In this document: piece after piece, positions 6,751 through 14,476 of the stretch
How the letters are laid out: the number at the start of each line of letters is the position of its first letter
Position numbering within the stretch: the stretch's first letter is position 1
NCBI GenBank assembly: GCA_036271855.1
Contig: DATAZV010000154.1
Location: 1-38,343, forward strand
Source: JAQGMJ01 sp036271855
GTDB lineage: Bacteria > Pseudomonadota > Gammaproteobacteria > Burkholderiales > JAEUOS01
Direction of reading: 5' to 3'
DNA length: 38,343 bases
Program-made: the position numbers and the translations under genes
Notes under the pieces: generated by a model
Database searches by the model: none
Told to the model about the DNA's origin: nothing
What the model saw: only the letters and a program-made list of their open reading frames with translations

Positions 6751-7668
6751 ATGTACGCCGCACCCCCGGTCCTGACAACCGAAATCCACACCCGCATGCC
6801 CGAAAGCCTGAAACGCATGGGCCATCCTTCGCACTGGGTGGACAAGCGCGGCGCCGGGCCGGTGCATTCCTTTCTCGAGGGGCCGTCGTTCGACCGCGAG
6901 GGCAATTTCTTTTGCACCGACATTCCCTACGGCCGCATTTTCAAGATCAACCCCAAGGGCGAATGGAATACCTTCGCCGAATGGGAAGGCGAGCCCAACG
7001 GCCTGAAGATCCACAAGGACGGCCGCATGTTCGTCGCCGACCATGCGCTCGGCCTGCTCTCCTTCGACCCGAAGACGGCGGCGATGGAAGTGATCCTCAA
7101 CCGCCCCAACCACGAAGGCTTCAAAGGCCTGAACGACCTGATCTTTGGCGCCGCCGGCGACGTGTTTTTTACCGACCAGGGCCAGAGCTCGCTGGACGAT
7201 CCCACCGGCCGGGTCTGGCGCCTGCGCGCCAGCGGCGAGCTCGACCTGCTGTACAAGGGCGTGGCCGGGCCCAACGGCATCCTGCTGAACAAGGAAGAAA
7301 ACCTGCTGTACGTCGCCGCCACGCGCAGCAACAACATCCTGGCGATCCCGCTGCTGCCCAACTACAAGGGCGTGGGCAAGGTCGGCATGTTCATCCAGCT
7401 CTCCGGCAGCCCGACCGGGCCGGACGGCATGGCGCTGGACCAAGACGGCAACCTGTTCATCGTCCATGCCGGCTTCGGCACCGTGTGGGGTTTTTCCAGA
7501 TACGGCGAGCCGATCTGGCGCATCAAGTCCTGCGCCGGCATGCGCACCACCAACATCGCCTTCGGCGGGCCGGACTACAGGACCCTGTTCATCACCGAGG
7601 CCGAACAGGGCGTGATCCTGAAGGCGCAACTGCCGGTGGCCGGCAAGCGGATGTACTCGCATGCCTGA
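6751..7668 (+). CDS. SMP-30/gluconolactonase/LRE-like protein
   Basis: The 305-residue protein is a six-bladed beta-propeller of the SGL family, metal-dependent lactonases that hydrolyse aldono- or other lactones. The three expected metal ligands are visible: E43 in FLEGPSFD, N175 in AGPNGIL and D225 in GPDGMALD. No signal peptide is present, so it should be cytoplasmic. A GGAGA ribosome site precedes ATG 6751. The 3' end overlaps the ligase start by 8 bases, indicating coupled expression. In this operon it probably opens a lactone intermediate before or after CoA activation (inference). Family assignment is firm; the true substrate is not known. Confidence 0.88.
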   Translation: MYAAPPVLTTEIHTRMPESLKRMGHPSHWVDKRGAGPVHSFLEGPSFDREGNFFCTDIPYGRIFKINPKGEWNTFAEWEGEPNGLKIHKDGRMFVADHALGLLSFDPKTAAMEVILNRPNHEGFKGLNDLIFGAAGDVFFTDQGQSSLDDPTGRVWRLRASGELDLLYKGVAGPNGILLNKEENLLYVAATRSNNILAIPLLPNYKGVGKVGMFIQLSGSPTGPDGMALDQDGNLFIVHAGFGTVWGFSRYGEPIWRIKSCAGMRTTNIAFGGPDYRTLFITEAEQGVILKAQLPVAGKRMYSHA

Positions 7669-9319
7669 TGCACTGCCCGTCGCCGCGGCGGCACGCTTGC
7701 CGGCGCGCCTGAAAAAGCCGCTGGAAGTGCTGCGGCTGTACCGCGCGCACGGCTACACCTTGGCTGATGCCTTCGCCAGCCGGCTGGCCGCCCATCCGGA
7801 CAAGCCTTTTTATCTTTACGAGGGCCACGCGCGCAGCTGGGCGCAATTCGATGCCGAGGTCGCGCGCACCGCCACGCTGCTCGCAGCACGCGGCGTGAAG
7901 GCCGGCGACCGCGTCGGCATCATGGCGCGCAATCACCCGGCGCATGTGCTGCTGCTGTTCGCGCTGGCGCGGCTGGCCGCGGTGATGGTGCCGGTCAATC
8001 CGGAGTTCGGCGCCATCGAGGCCGGCTATGTGCTGCACCACGCCGAGTTGAGCGGCCTGGCCTGCGACGCCGCTTCGCTGGCGACCGCGCGCGCGGCCTG
8101 TGCCGAACGCGGCATCGCGCCCTGGCTGATGCTGCTGGACGCCGCCCCGGCCGGCACGACTGATGCACCGCCCCTGCTCTCCGCCCTGCTCGCGCAGGCG
8201 GACGGCAGCGCCGCACCGCCGCCGCATGGCCGCCCGGAAGATACGGTGGTGATCATCTACACCTCGGGTACCACCGGCTTTCCGAAAGGCGCGATGCACA
8301 GCCAGCGCAGCTTCGTGCTGGGCGGCGAGGCCTTCGTCGAGCGCATGTACGTGCAGCCGGAAGACCGGCTGATGATTGTGCTGCCGATGTTCCACATGAA
8401 CGCGCTGTTCTATTCCGTCGCCGGCACCCTGGCGGCGGGAGCAACGATGGTGATCGTGCCGCGCTTTTCCGCTTCGCAGTTCTGGCAGCAGGCCGAAGCC
8501 GGCGGCGCCACCGTGGTCAATATCATCGAGGCTGCCTGCAACATCCTGAAAGCACGGCCGCGCAGCGAGTTCCGCCCGGGGCACCGCCTGCGCTGCGCCT
8601 ACGGCGTGCGCCATAGCGCCTGGGCCACCTTCCGCGAGGAGTTCGGCGTGCCCTACTTCGTCTCGGGCTACGGCATGACCGAGATTCCCGGCGTCACCTG
8701 CAGCCCGTATGAGGGCCTGCAAAGGCCCGGCACCATGGGCCCGGTGGGGCGACATCCGGACCCCGCCGTGGCGTGGGCGCAATGCCGCGTGGTCGACGAC
8801 GCCGGCAACGACGTGGCCGACGGCGTGGCCGGCGAAATGATCGTACGCACCCCCATCGTCACCCAGGGTTACTACCGCGACCCGGAGCAGACCGCCGCCG
8901 CCTTTCGCGACGGCTGGTTTCTCACCGGCGACCTGGTGACGCGCGATGCCGACGGCTACTACACCTTCGTCTCGCGCAAGAAGGACATCATCCGCCGGCG
9001 CGGTGAAAACATTGCCGGCGCCGAGCTCGACCGGGTGATCGGCCAGCATCCGGACGTGGCCGAAGTCGCCGCGATAGCAGTGCCGGCCGAGCTTGGCGAG
9101 GACGACATTCTGGCAGCCGTGGTGGCCAGGCCCGGCACCGCGCCGACGGCGCGCGACATCGCCGACTGGTGCGCCAAGCACCTGGCGCCGATGAAGGTGC
9201 CGCGCTACGTGCTGTTCATGGACAAGCTGCCGTACACGCCGACCAACAAGATCCAGAAGAGCGTACTGCGCAACGACCCTACGCTGAAGGCGCGCGCCAC
9301 CGATCTTTCCCGCAGTTGA
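7661..9319 (+). CDS. ATP-dependent acyl-CoA synthetase (AMP-forming, ANL superfamily)
   Basis: The 552-residue enzyme activates a carboxylic acid to its CoA thioester through an acyl-adenylate. It has the AMP-binding P-loop-like signature YTSGTTGFPKG (about residues 200-210), the A5 motif GYGMTEIPG (about 337), the hinge region with GWFLTGDLVTRDADGYYTF, then KKDIIRRRGENI, and the catalytic C-terminal lysine segment PYTPTNKIQK. All core motifs are intact. It resembles CaiC-type and medium/aromatic acid ligases, but the acyl pocket cannot be assigned by eye. It lies between the lactonase-like gene and a Bug receptor, so it probably activates the imported acid for the thiolase-like/DUF35 pair across the divergent promoter (inference). 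Confidence 0.92.
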   Translation: MPDALPVAAAARLPARLKKPLEVLRLYRAHGYTLADAFASRLAAHPDKPFYLYEGHARSWAQFDAEVARTATLLAARGVKAGDRVGIMARNHPAHVLLLFALARLAAVMVPVNPEFGAIEAGYVLHHAELSGLACDAASLATARAACAERGIAPWLMLLDAAPAGTTDAPPLLSALLAQADGSAAPPPHGRPEDTVVIIYTSGTTGFPKGAMHSQRSFVLGGEAFVERMYVQPEDRLMIVLPMFHMNALFYSVAGTLAAGATMVIVPRFSASQFWQQAEAGGATVVNIIEAACNILKARPRSEFRPGHRLRCAYGVRHSAWATFREEFGVPYFVSGYGMTEIPGVTCSPYEGLQRPGTMGPVGRHPDPAVAWAQCRVVDDAGNDVADGVAGEMIVRTPIVTQGYYRDPEQTAAAFRDGWFLTGDLVTRDADGYYTFVSRKKDIIRRRGENIAGAELDRVIGQHPDVAEVAAIAVPAELGEDDILAAVVARPGTAPTARDIADWCAKHLAPMKVPRYVLFMDKLPYTPTNKIQKSVLRNDPTLKARATDLSRS

Positions 9320-9368
9320 ACCCAATCCCAACCGTCCCGCGCCGCCTGGCGGTGCTTCGGAGGACATC

Positions 9369-10376
9369 GTGCATACCTTGATCAAGCGCCTCACCGCGGC
9401 GAAGCATCTCCGTACCGCTTTACTTGCGATAGCAGCCGGCGGCGCCGTCCTGGCCGCGCCCCCGGCACAGGCGCAAGCGAAATTCCCTGCGCGGCCGATC
9501 CACCTGGTGGTGCCCTACCCGCCCGGCGGAGGCACCGACGTGGTGTCGCGCCTGATCGCCGACCCGCTGGCGCAGGCCGCCGGCCAGCCGGTGATCGTCG
9601 AAAACAAGGGCGGCGCCAACGGCATCGTCGGCTGCCAATACGTGGAAAGCGCCGCACCGGACGGCTACACGATCCTGCTGGTGCTGCCGGCGCAAATGGC
9701 GGTCAACCCGGCGCTGATCAAAAACCTCGGCTACGACCCGGTGCGCGGCTTCGTGCCGATCATCCAGCTGACCTCGTTCGAGGTGGCGCTGGTGGTGCAC
9801 CCTTCGCTGCCGGTGAACAACGTCAAAGCGCTGGTGGCATTGGCCAAGGCGAAGCCGGGCGCGTTGCACCTGGCCTCGGCGGGCACCGGCAGCTCGGGTC
9901 ACATGGCTGCGGTGTGGTTCGCGATGAAGACAGGGGTCGACTGGGTCCACGTGCCTTACAAGGGCGCCGGGCCGGCCTTCACCGATCTGCTGGGCGGCCA
10001 GGAAGAGGTGATGTTCTCCACCACACTCTCCGCCCTGCCCTATGTCCGCGACGGCCGGCTGCGCGCGCTGGGAACCACCGGGCTGAAGCGCTCGCTGGCG
10101 GCGCCTGAGATACCGGCGATTGCCGAATCCATCCCCGGCTATGAATTCACACAGTGGCATGGCCTGGTGGCGCCGGCAAAAACTCCGCCGGAGATCGTCG
10201 CCAGGCTGAATGCCGACATCGCCGGCGTGCTGCGCCAGACGCAAGTCAAGGACAAGCTGGCCACCCTGGACGCCGAGGCCGTCGGCGGCAGCCCGGCCGA
10301 CTTCGCCCGGACCATCCAGGCCGACATCGGCCGTTACGCGGGCATCGTCAAGGTGAGCGGGATGAAGGCGGAGTAA
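9369..10376 (+). CDS. Bug/TctC-family periplasmic solute-binding protein (1)
   Basis: This is a 335-residue tripartite tricarboxylate transporter receptor (Bug). It captures a carboxylate in the periplasm. A Sec signal peptide (about residues 1-35, ending APPAQAQA) is followed by the family signature RPIHLVVPYPPGGGTDVVSR, then VPYKGAGPAFTDLLGGQ and the C-terminal lobe. The start is GTG 9369, preceded by GGAGG at 9359-9363 with 5-base spacing. It is the last gene of the tetR-SMP30-ligase operon. No tctA or tctB membrane gene is adjacent, as is usual for Bug proteins in Burkholderiales, which share distant permeases. The ligand is probably the acid activated by the ligase (inference). Confidence 0.93.
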   Translation: MHTLIKRLTAAKHLRTALLAIAAGGAVLAAPPAQAQAKFPARPIHLVVPYPPGGGTDVVSRLIADPLAQAAGQPVIVENKGGANGIVGCQYVESAAPDGYTILLVLPAQMAVNPALIKNLGYDPVRGFVPIIQLTSFEVALVVHPSLPVNNVKALVALAKAKPGALHLASAGTGSSGHMAAVWFAMKTGVDWVHVPYKGAGPAFTDLLGGQEEVMFSTTLSALPYVRDGRLRALGTTGLKRSLAAPEIPAIAESIPGYEFTQWHGLVAPAKTPPEIVARLNADIAGVLRQTQVKDKLATLDAEAVGGSPADFARTIQADIGRYAGIVKVSGMKAE

Positions 10377-10431
10377 AGTCTGGCGCCTGCATGGCGCTTA
10401 CACATACCGCCGCGGTCCTGCCGCCGCCTTC

Positions 10432-11205
10432 TCAATACACGATTTCGACCGCGACGCCGAACAGATAGCCGGCGCCGCGTTCGGTGCGGATATAGCGCGG
10501 CGCGGCCGGGTCCTTTTCGATCTTGCGGCGCAGACGCATGATTTGCACGTCGACCGAGCGATTGTAGACGTCGTCGTTGTGCAGCCGGGATAGGTCCAGC
10601 AGCTGGTCGCGGGAGAGTATGCGGTCGGGCGCGCCCAGCAGCACCACCAGCAGGCTGAACTCGCCATTGCTCAAGGGCACAGCCTGGCCTGCGCGATCGG
10701 CCAGGCGGCGCGTGTTGAGGTTGAGTTCCCAGCCGTCGAAGCGATAGGCGCGGATGCCTTCGGGCCGGCCCTGGCGCACTTCGGCGTGGCGCCGGCGCAG
10801 CACGCTGCGGATGCGCGCCAGCAGCTCGCGCGGGCTGAACGGCTTGGTGAGGTAGTCGTCGGCGCCCAGTTCCAGGCCCATCACGCGGTCGGCCTCCTCG
10901 GCGCGGCCGGTCAGCATGACGATGGGGATGGCGGACTCGTCGCGCAGCCGGCGCGCCAGCACCATGCCGTCCTCGTTGCGCAGCTTCAGATCGAGCACGA
11001 TCAGGTCGACCACATCGCAGGCCAAAGCGGCCTGCATGGCAGTGCCGTCGGCGACGGCAGTCACCCGCAGCTCGTTGTTCCCCAGGTAGTCGGAGATCAG
11101 CTCGCGGATCGACGGATCGTCGTCGACGACCAGAACGTGCGGCAAGGCCGCGTTCCCGGATGGCTGGCTATCGTGACTGGTGTGCCTCATTGCTTCGATG
11201 TTCAT
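10432..11205 (-). CDS. OmpR/PhoB-family two-component response regulator
   Basis: The 257-residue protein has a receiver domain (about residues 23-135) with acidic pocket VVDDDPS, phospho-acceptor D72 in LIVLDLKLRNEDG, T in MLTGRAEE and K in YLTKPFSPREL. A C-terminal winged-helix DNA-binding domain follows, with LSNGEFSLLVVLL and RSVDVQIMRLRRKIE, ending RGAGYLFGV. ATG 11205 gives a 17-residue leader; ATG 11190 is an alternative. Neither has a strong ribosome site. No kinase is in its operon; the nearest is the hybrid kinase at 12193. It is divergent from the secreted small protein, and their shared 142-base region holds a TTACA-N2-TGTAA element. It is probably autoregulated and may resemble TctD, since Bug genes flank the block (inference). 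Confidence 0.93.
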   Translation of the reverse strand: MNIEAMRHTSHDSQPSGNAALPHVLVVDDDPSIRELISDYLGNNELRVTAVADGTAMQAALACDVVDLIVLDLKLRNEDGMVLARRLRDESAIPIVMLTGRAEEADRVMGLELGADDYLTKPFSPRELLARIRSVLRRRHAEVRQGRPEGIRAYRFDGWELNLNTRRLADRAGQAVPLSNGEFSLLVVLLGAPDRILSRDQLLDLSRLHNDDVYNRSVDVQIMRLRRKIEKDPAAPRYIRTERGAGYLFGVAVEIVY

Positions 11206-11229
11206 GCTGAGCGGGATATTCCCACACCG

Positions 11230-11274
11230 TTACAGGTTCTTTTACATCTGTAACACGGCGGCCGGGAATTGTAA
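11230..11274. promoter_or_regulatory. Candidate operator cluster, TTACA/TGTAA half-sites
   Basis: Four pentamer half-sites occur in 45 bases. TTACA lies at 11230-11234, a perfect palindrome TTACA-TC-TGTAA at 11242-11253, and TGTAA at 11270-11274. The two TTACA copies are 12 bases apart, and the last TGTAA is 21 bases (about two helical turns) after the palindrome's TGTAA. The cluster sits between the divergent OmpR-type regulator and the small secreted protein. A closely matching arrangement recurs at 11725-11758. Confidence 0.55.
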
Positions 11275-11347
11275 GTCAATCGCAACCGGCGCGGCCTTAA
11301 ATGGCACCACGCGAGAATTTCCTCGCCAATTATTCAAGGAGTGCCAC

Positions 11348-11620
11348 ATGCAACTTTCCCCGAAACTCGTTCTCGCCCTTGCGGTTGCGCTTGCGGCCCC
11401 TGGCGCTTTTGCCGCCACCAACGGCGACTCGGACAACGACTGGCTGATGAAAAAGGCGGTTCCGTCCGGCACCGCCGGCACCACCAGTTCGCAAGCCCAG
11501 CCCGGCAGCGCCAGCGCTTCCGCCGCCGCGCCCGTGCCGACCGCCGCTGCCGCCGCGAAAAATGCCGACAAGCCTTTCGTCAGCTCGGTGTACACCGATT
11601 CCGACGACGGTCTGCCTTGA
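11348..11620 (+). CDS. Small secreted Ala/Ser-rich protein of unknown function
   Basis: This 90-residue protein begins with a clear Sec signal peptide (MQLSPKLVLALAVALAAPGAFA, written here as positions 1-22, likely cleavage after AFA). The mature part of about 68 residues is acidic at the start (NGDSDNDWLMKK), low-complexity in the middle (Ala, Ser, Pro, Gln) and ends with VSSVYTDSDDGLP. There is no cysteine and no known domain that I recognise. The frame is open upstream, but ATG 11348 has an excellent AAGGAG site, so I chose it. It sits between an OmpR-type regulator and a receiver/kinase pair and shares their palindromic elements. It is probably a regulated periplasmic or exported component of the signalling block (inference). 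Confidence 0.75.
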   Translation: MQLSPKLVLALAVALAAPGAFAATNGDSDNDWLMKKAVPSGTAGTTSSQAQPGSASASAAAPVPTAAAAAKNADKPFVSSVYTDSDDGLP

Positions 11621-11724
11621 GCGCATGTAACGGCGCTGCACCGGAGCCGCGGCGGGCGCCGGTCCGCCGCCGGCTTGCCGGAACAGCTTGCCGCCGCGAC
11701 GGCGGCCGCCACGGCGCCGGTTTG

Positions 11725-11758
11725 TTACAGCTGTAATCCACCGCCTTGGGCGCTGTAA
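11725..11758. promoter_or_regulatory. Second TTACA-N2-TGTAA operator candidate
   Basis: A perfect palindrome TTACA-GC-TGTAA (11725-11736) is followed 22 bases later by another TGTAA (11754-11758). It repeats the pattern seen at 11242-11274. It lies 33-66 bases upstream of the GTG start of the single-domain receiver, in otherwise very GC-rich DNA. A further TGTAA is at 11626-11630, just after the small secreted gene. Confidence 0.55.
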
Positions 11759-11790
11759 ACTGCGGGCAATCGGGGCAGGCTGGAATTCGG

Positions 11791-12186
11791 GTGAGCGAAA
11801 TCGCAAATATTCAGGTTGATGTCCTGGTGATCGACGACGATTCGGTAATGCGCGAACTGGTCGCCGATTGGCTGGACGCCGCCGGCTATCGCGTCGGCAA
11901 GGCCACCGATTGCCAGGCCGGGCTGGAGCAGGCATGCCGGGTGCGGCCCGGGCTGATCGTCACCGACATGGTGATGCCCGGCGCCAGCGGCGCCACCGCC
12001 ATCGCCCGCCTGCGGCAACAGCACCCGGGCGTGCGCATCATCGCCATTTCCGGCCATTTCAACTCCGGACATGGGCTTTCCGCCGAAGAGGCGCTGGAAG
12101 CCGGCGCCGCGCGCGCCTTCGGCAAGCCGGTGAAGCGCGCCGAGTTCATCGGCGCGGTTGCCGAAATCCTCGGCCCGCCGGAATAG
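11791..12186 (+). CDS. Single-domain response regulator (CheY-like receiver)
   Basis: The 131-residue protein consists only of a receiver domain. It has the acidic pocket VIDDDS, phospho-acceptor D59 in LIVTDMVMPG, a Ser switch residue in IAISGHF and Lys in AFGKPV. There is no output domain, so it acts by protein contact or as a phosphate sink or shuttle. I chose GTG 11791; TTG 11746 is in frame but would run through the palindromic operator, and no strong ribosome site marks either. Six bases separate its stop from the hybrid kinase ATG, so the two are certainly co-transcribed and are probably cognate partners (inference). Confidence 0.88.
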   Translation: MSEIANIQVDVLVIDDDSVMRELVADWLDAAGYRVGKATDCQAGLEQACRVRPGLIVTDMVMPGASGATAIARLRQQHPGVRIIAISGHFNSGHGLSAEEALEAGAARAFGKPVKRAEFIGAVAEILGPPE

Positions 12187-12192
12187 ACCGCC

Positions 12193-14379
12193 ATGCCGAC
12201 TGCGCGCTCGGCCGCTGTCCGCATCACCCTGCGCCGCGCGCTGGTGGCGCTGGGCTTCGTGCTGGTCGGAGTCAACGTCGCTTCGGCCGTCTGGGACATC
12301 CGCGCCGACCGCGAGCGCACCGAGCTGCGCGCGCGGCGCGAACTGTCCAATCTTTCCGCGCTGCTGGCCGAGCAGACCGCCGGCGCGATGGAAGCCGTCG
12401 ACCTGGTGCTGCGCGACGCGGTGCAGGACGGCTCGGCCGACCGGGCGGCGGCCATCACGCCGCGCCTGCGCGAAGCCATGGTGCACATTCCGCAGGTGGC
12501 CGCCTTCCTGGTGGTCGATGCGCAGGGCAACGTCGTCGGCCGCACCAACGAGACGCCCTCATTCGTGCGCAGCCAGGCGGACCGGCCGTTTTTTGCCGCC
12601 CACCGCGACGGCGCCACCGGCCTGTTCTTGAGCGACCCTTACCTGGGCCAGGCCGGCGCGAAATGGCGCTTCATGATGACGCGGCGCCTGAACCTGCCCG
12701 GGGGCGCTTTCGGCGGTGTCGTCGCCGCGCTGATGGAAGTGGAAAACTTCGATCGCCTTTATCGCACCATCGAGCTGGGTGACGGCGGCTTCATCAACCT
12801 GACCAACCGCGACGGCATGGTGATCACCCGGGTGCCGGACCCGCAGGAGGCGCGCGGACGCAAGTTCCCCAATCCGCAGATCAACGACACGGTCGACCGC
12901 GCCGGCCGTTTCACCGGCTGGACCGTAAGCCCGATCATCGGTCAGCGCGTATTGCTCTCGATGGTCGCGGTGCGCGGCTTCGCGCTGCGTGTCACAGTCG
13001 GTGCCACCGAAGAAGCGGTGCTGGCGCCGTGGCGCGGCGAAGCCTGGCGCATCACCGTGCGCACCCTGCTCACCTCGGGGGCAATGCTGGCGCTGATCGC
13101 GCTCGCCGCGCTCGGCCTGGACCATCGCGAGCGCGCGCTGCAGCGCGAACGCCGCCTGGCAGAGGTGGAGCACACGCGCCTGGAGCGGCGCCTGCGCCAA
13201 GCCGAGAAAATGGAGGCGGTGGGGCGCCTGGCCGGCGGCATCGCGCACGACTTCAACAACATCCTGGGCGGCATTCTCGGCTACGGCGAAATGCTGGTGG
13301 AGGAGACGCCCGCCGGCTCGCGCCTCAAGCGCTACGCGCAGAACGTGCTGACGGCGGCCAACCGTGCGCGCGACCTGGTCGAGCAGATTCTTGCCTATAG
13401 CAGCAGCCAGCGCGGCCAGCGCGCCGCCGTCGATTTGGGCCGCATCGTCGCCGAGACCCTGGACCTGGTGCGCGGCTCGTTGGCCGTTGGCGTGCGCCTG
13501 CAAACGCACCTGCCCTCCGCGCCGGTGCCGGTGATGGGCAATGCGACGCAACTGCATCAGGTGGCGATGAACCTGTGCACCAATGCCCTGCAGGCGATGG
13601 ACGGCACCGGCGAGCTCACGGTGAGCCTGACGTCGATCGATCTCGCAGCCGAGCGCGTGTTCCAGCACGGCACCCTGGCGCCGGGATCGTATGTCAGCCT
13701 CACCGTCAAGGACAGCGGCCCGGGTATGGACGAAGCTACCCTGGCGCGGATTTTCGAGCCCTTCTTCACCACCAAGGAAGTCGGCAAGGGCACCGGCCTG
13801 GGGTTGTCACTGGTCTACGGCATCGTCACCGACTCCGGCGGTGCCATCGATGTCGTCAGCGAGACCGGGCGCGGCAGCGCCTTCACCATCACCCTGCCAC
13901 GGGCTGGCGCCCCGGAGGAAGTGGCCTTGGGCCACGGCCCGATAGCCACCGACAACGAAATCATCCAGGCCCTGCGCGGCCGCGGCGAGAGCGTGCTGGT
14001 GGTCGACGACGAGGAAGCGCTGCTCGCAGTCACGGCCGAAGTACTGCTGCGCCTGGGCTACCGGCCCTGCGCTTTTTCCGACGCCCGGCAGGCGCTGGCC
14101 GCGGTCGAAGCGGACGCCGCGCGCTTCAACGCCGTCATCACCGACGAAGTGATGCCGCATCTCACCGGCACCGAGCTGGCGCAACGGCTGCGCCGCCATC
14201 GCGCCGACTTGCCGATCGTGCTGGTGAGCGGCTATATCGGACCGATGATGGCGGAGCGCGCCGCGGCGGCCGGCATCGCCGAAATATTGAAAAAGCCGGT
14301 GCAATCACGCGAACTCGCCTCCGCCCTGGCGCGAGCGCTGGCAAAGCCCAGGTCCCGGATCAAGGTCGCCGCGTCATAG
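12193..14379 (+). CDS. Hybrid sensor histidine kinase with periplasmic Cache-like domain and C-terminal receiver
   Basis: This 728-residue inner-membrane kinase has TM1 at about residues 14-34, a periplasmic PDC/dCache-like domain (about 35-285, with AAFLVVDAQGNVVGRT and RPFFAAHRDG) and TM2 at about 288-310. A short coiled coil follows. HisKA is present with phospho-accepting H352 in GGIAHDFNNILGG. The ATPase domain has an N box (NLCTNALQAM), a G1 box (DSGPGMD), and FFTTKEVGKGTGLGLS. The C-terminal receiver has D651 in VITDEVMP. The HDFNN class often works with free-standing receivers, matching the gene just upstream. Dissimilar from TctE. It is followed after 97 bases by a Bug receptor gene, a possible ligand-presenting partner (inference). 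Confidence 0.92.
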   Translation: MPTARSAAVRITLRRALVALGFVLVGVNVASAVWDIRADRERTELRARRELSNLSALLAEQTAGAMEAVDLVLRDAVQDGSADRAAAITPRLREAMVHIPQVAAFLVVDAQGNVVGRTNETPSFVRSQADRPFFAAHRDGATGLFLSDPYLGQAGAKWRFMMTRRLNLPGGAFGGVVAALMEVENFDRLYRTIELGDGGFINLTNRDGMVITRVPDPQEARGRKFPNPQINDTVDRAGRFTGWTVSPIIGQRVLLSMVAVRGFALRVTVGATEEAVLAPWRGEAWRITVRTLLTSGAMLALIALAALGLDHRERALQRERRLAEVEHTRLERRLRQAEKMEAVGRLAGGIAHDFNNILGGILGYGEMLVEETPAGSRLKRYAQNVLTAANRARDLVEQILAYSSSQRGQRAAVDLGRIVAETLDLVRGSLAVGVRLQTHLPSAPVPVMGNATQLHQVAMNLCTNALQAMDGTGELTVSLTSIDLAAERVFQHGTLAPGSYVSLTVKDSGPGMDEATLARIFEPFFTTKEVGKGTGLGLSLVYGIVTDSGGAIDVVSETGRGSAFTITLPRAGAPEEVALGHGPIATDNEIIQALRGRGESVLVVDDEEALLAVTAEVLLRLGYRPCAFSDARQALAAVEADAARFNAVITDEVMPHLTGTELAQRLRRHRADLPIVLVSGYIGPMMAERAAAAGIAEILKKPVQSRELASALARALAKPRSRIKVAAS

Positions 14380-14476
14380 CGCCGGATGGCACAGCGCCAG
14401 GCCATTCCATGCGATGATTATGCCCAGTAGCCGGCGCTGACCGGGATGCTGCGCAATGGAATGCAAGGAGACAGGT

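Noticed and set aside
7592..9394. A 600-codon minus-strand open frame opposite the acyl-CoA ligase
   Set aside because: It has the same shadow signature and spans three real plus-strand genes.
11621..11720. GC-rich stretch after the small secreted gene as a terminator or structured RNA
   Set aside because: Several short complementary G/C runs exist, but no single convincing stem followed by a T run could be defined by eye.
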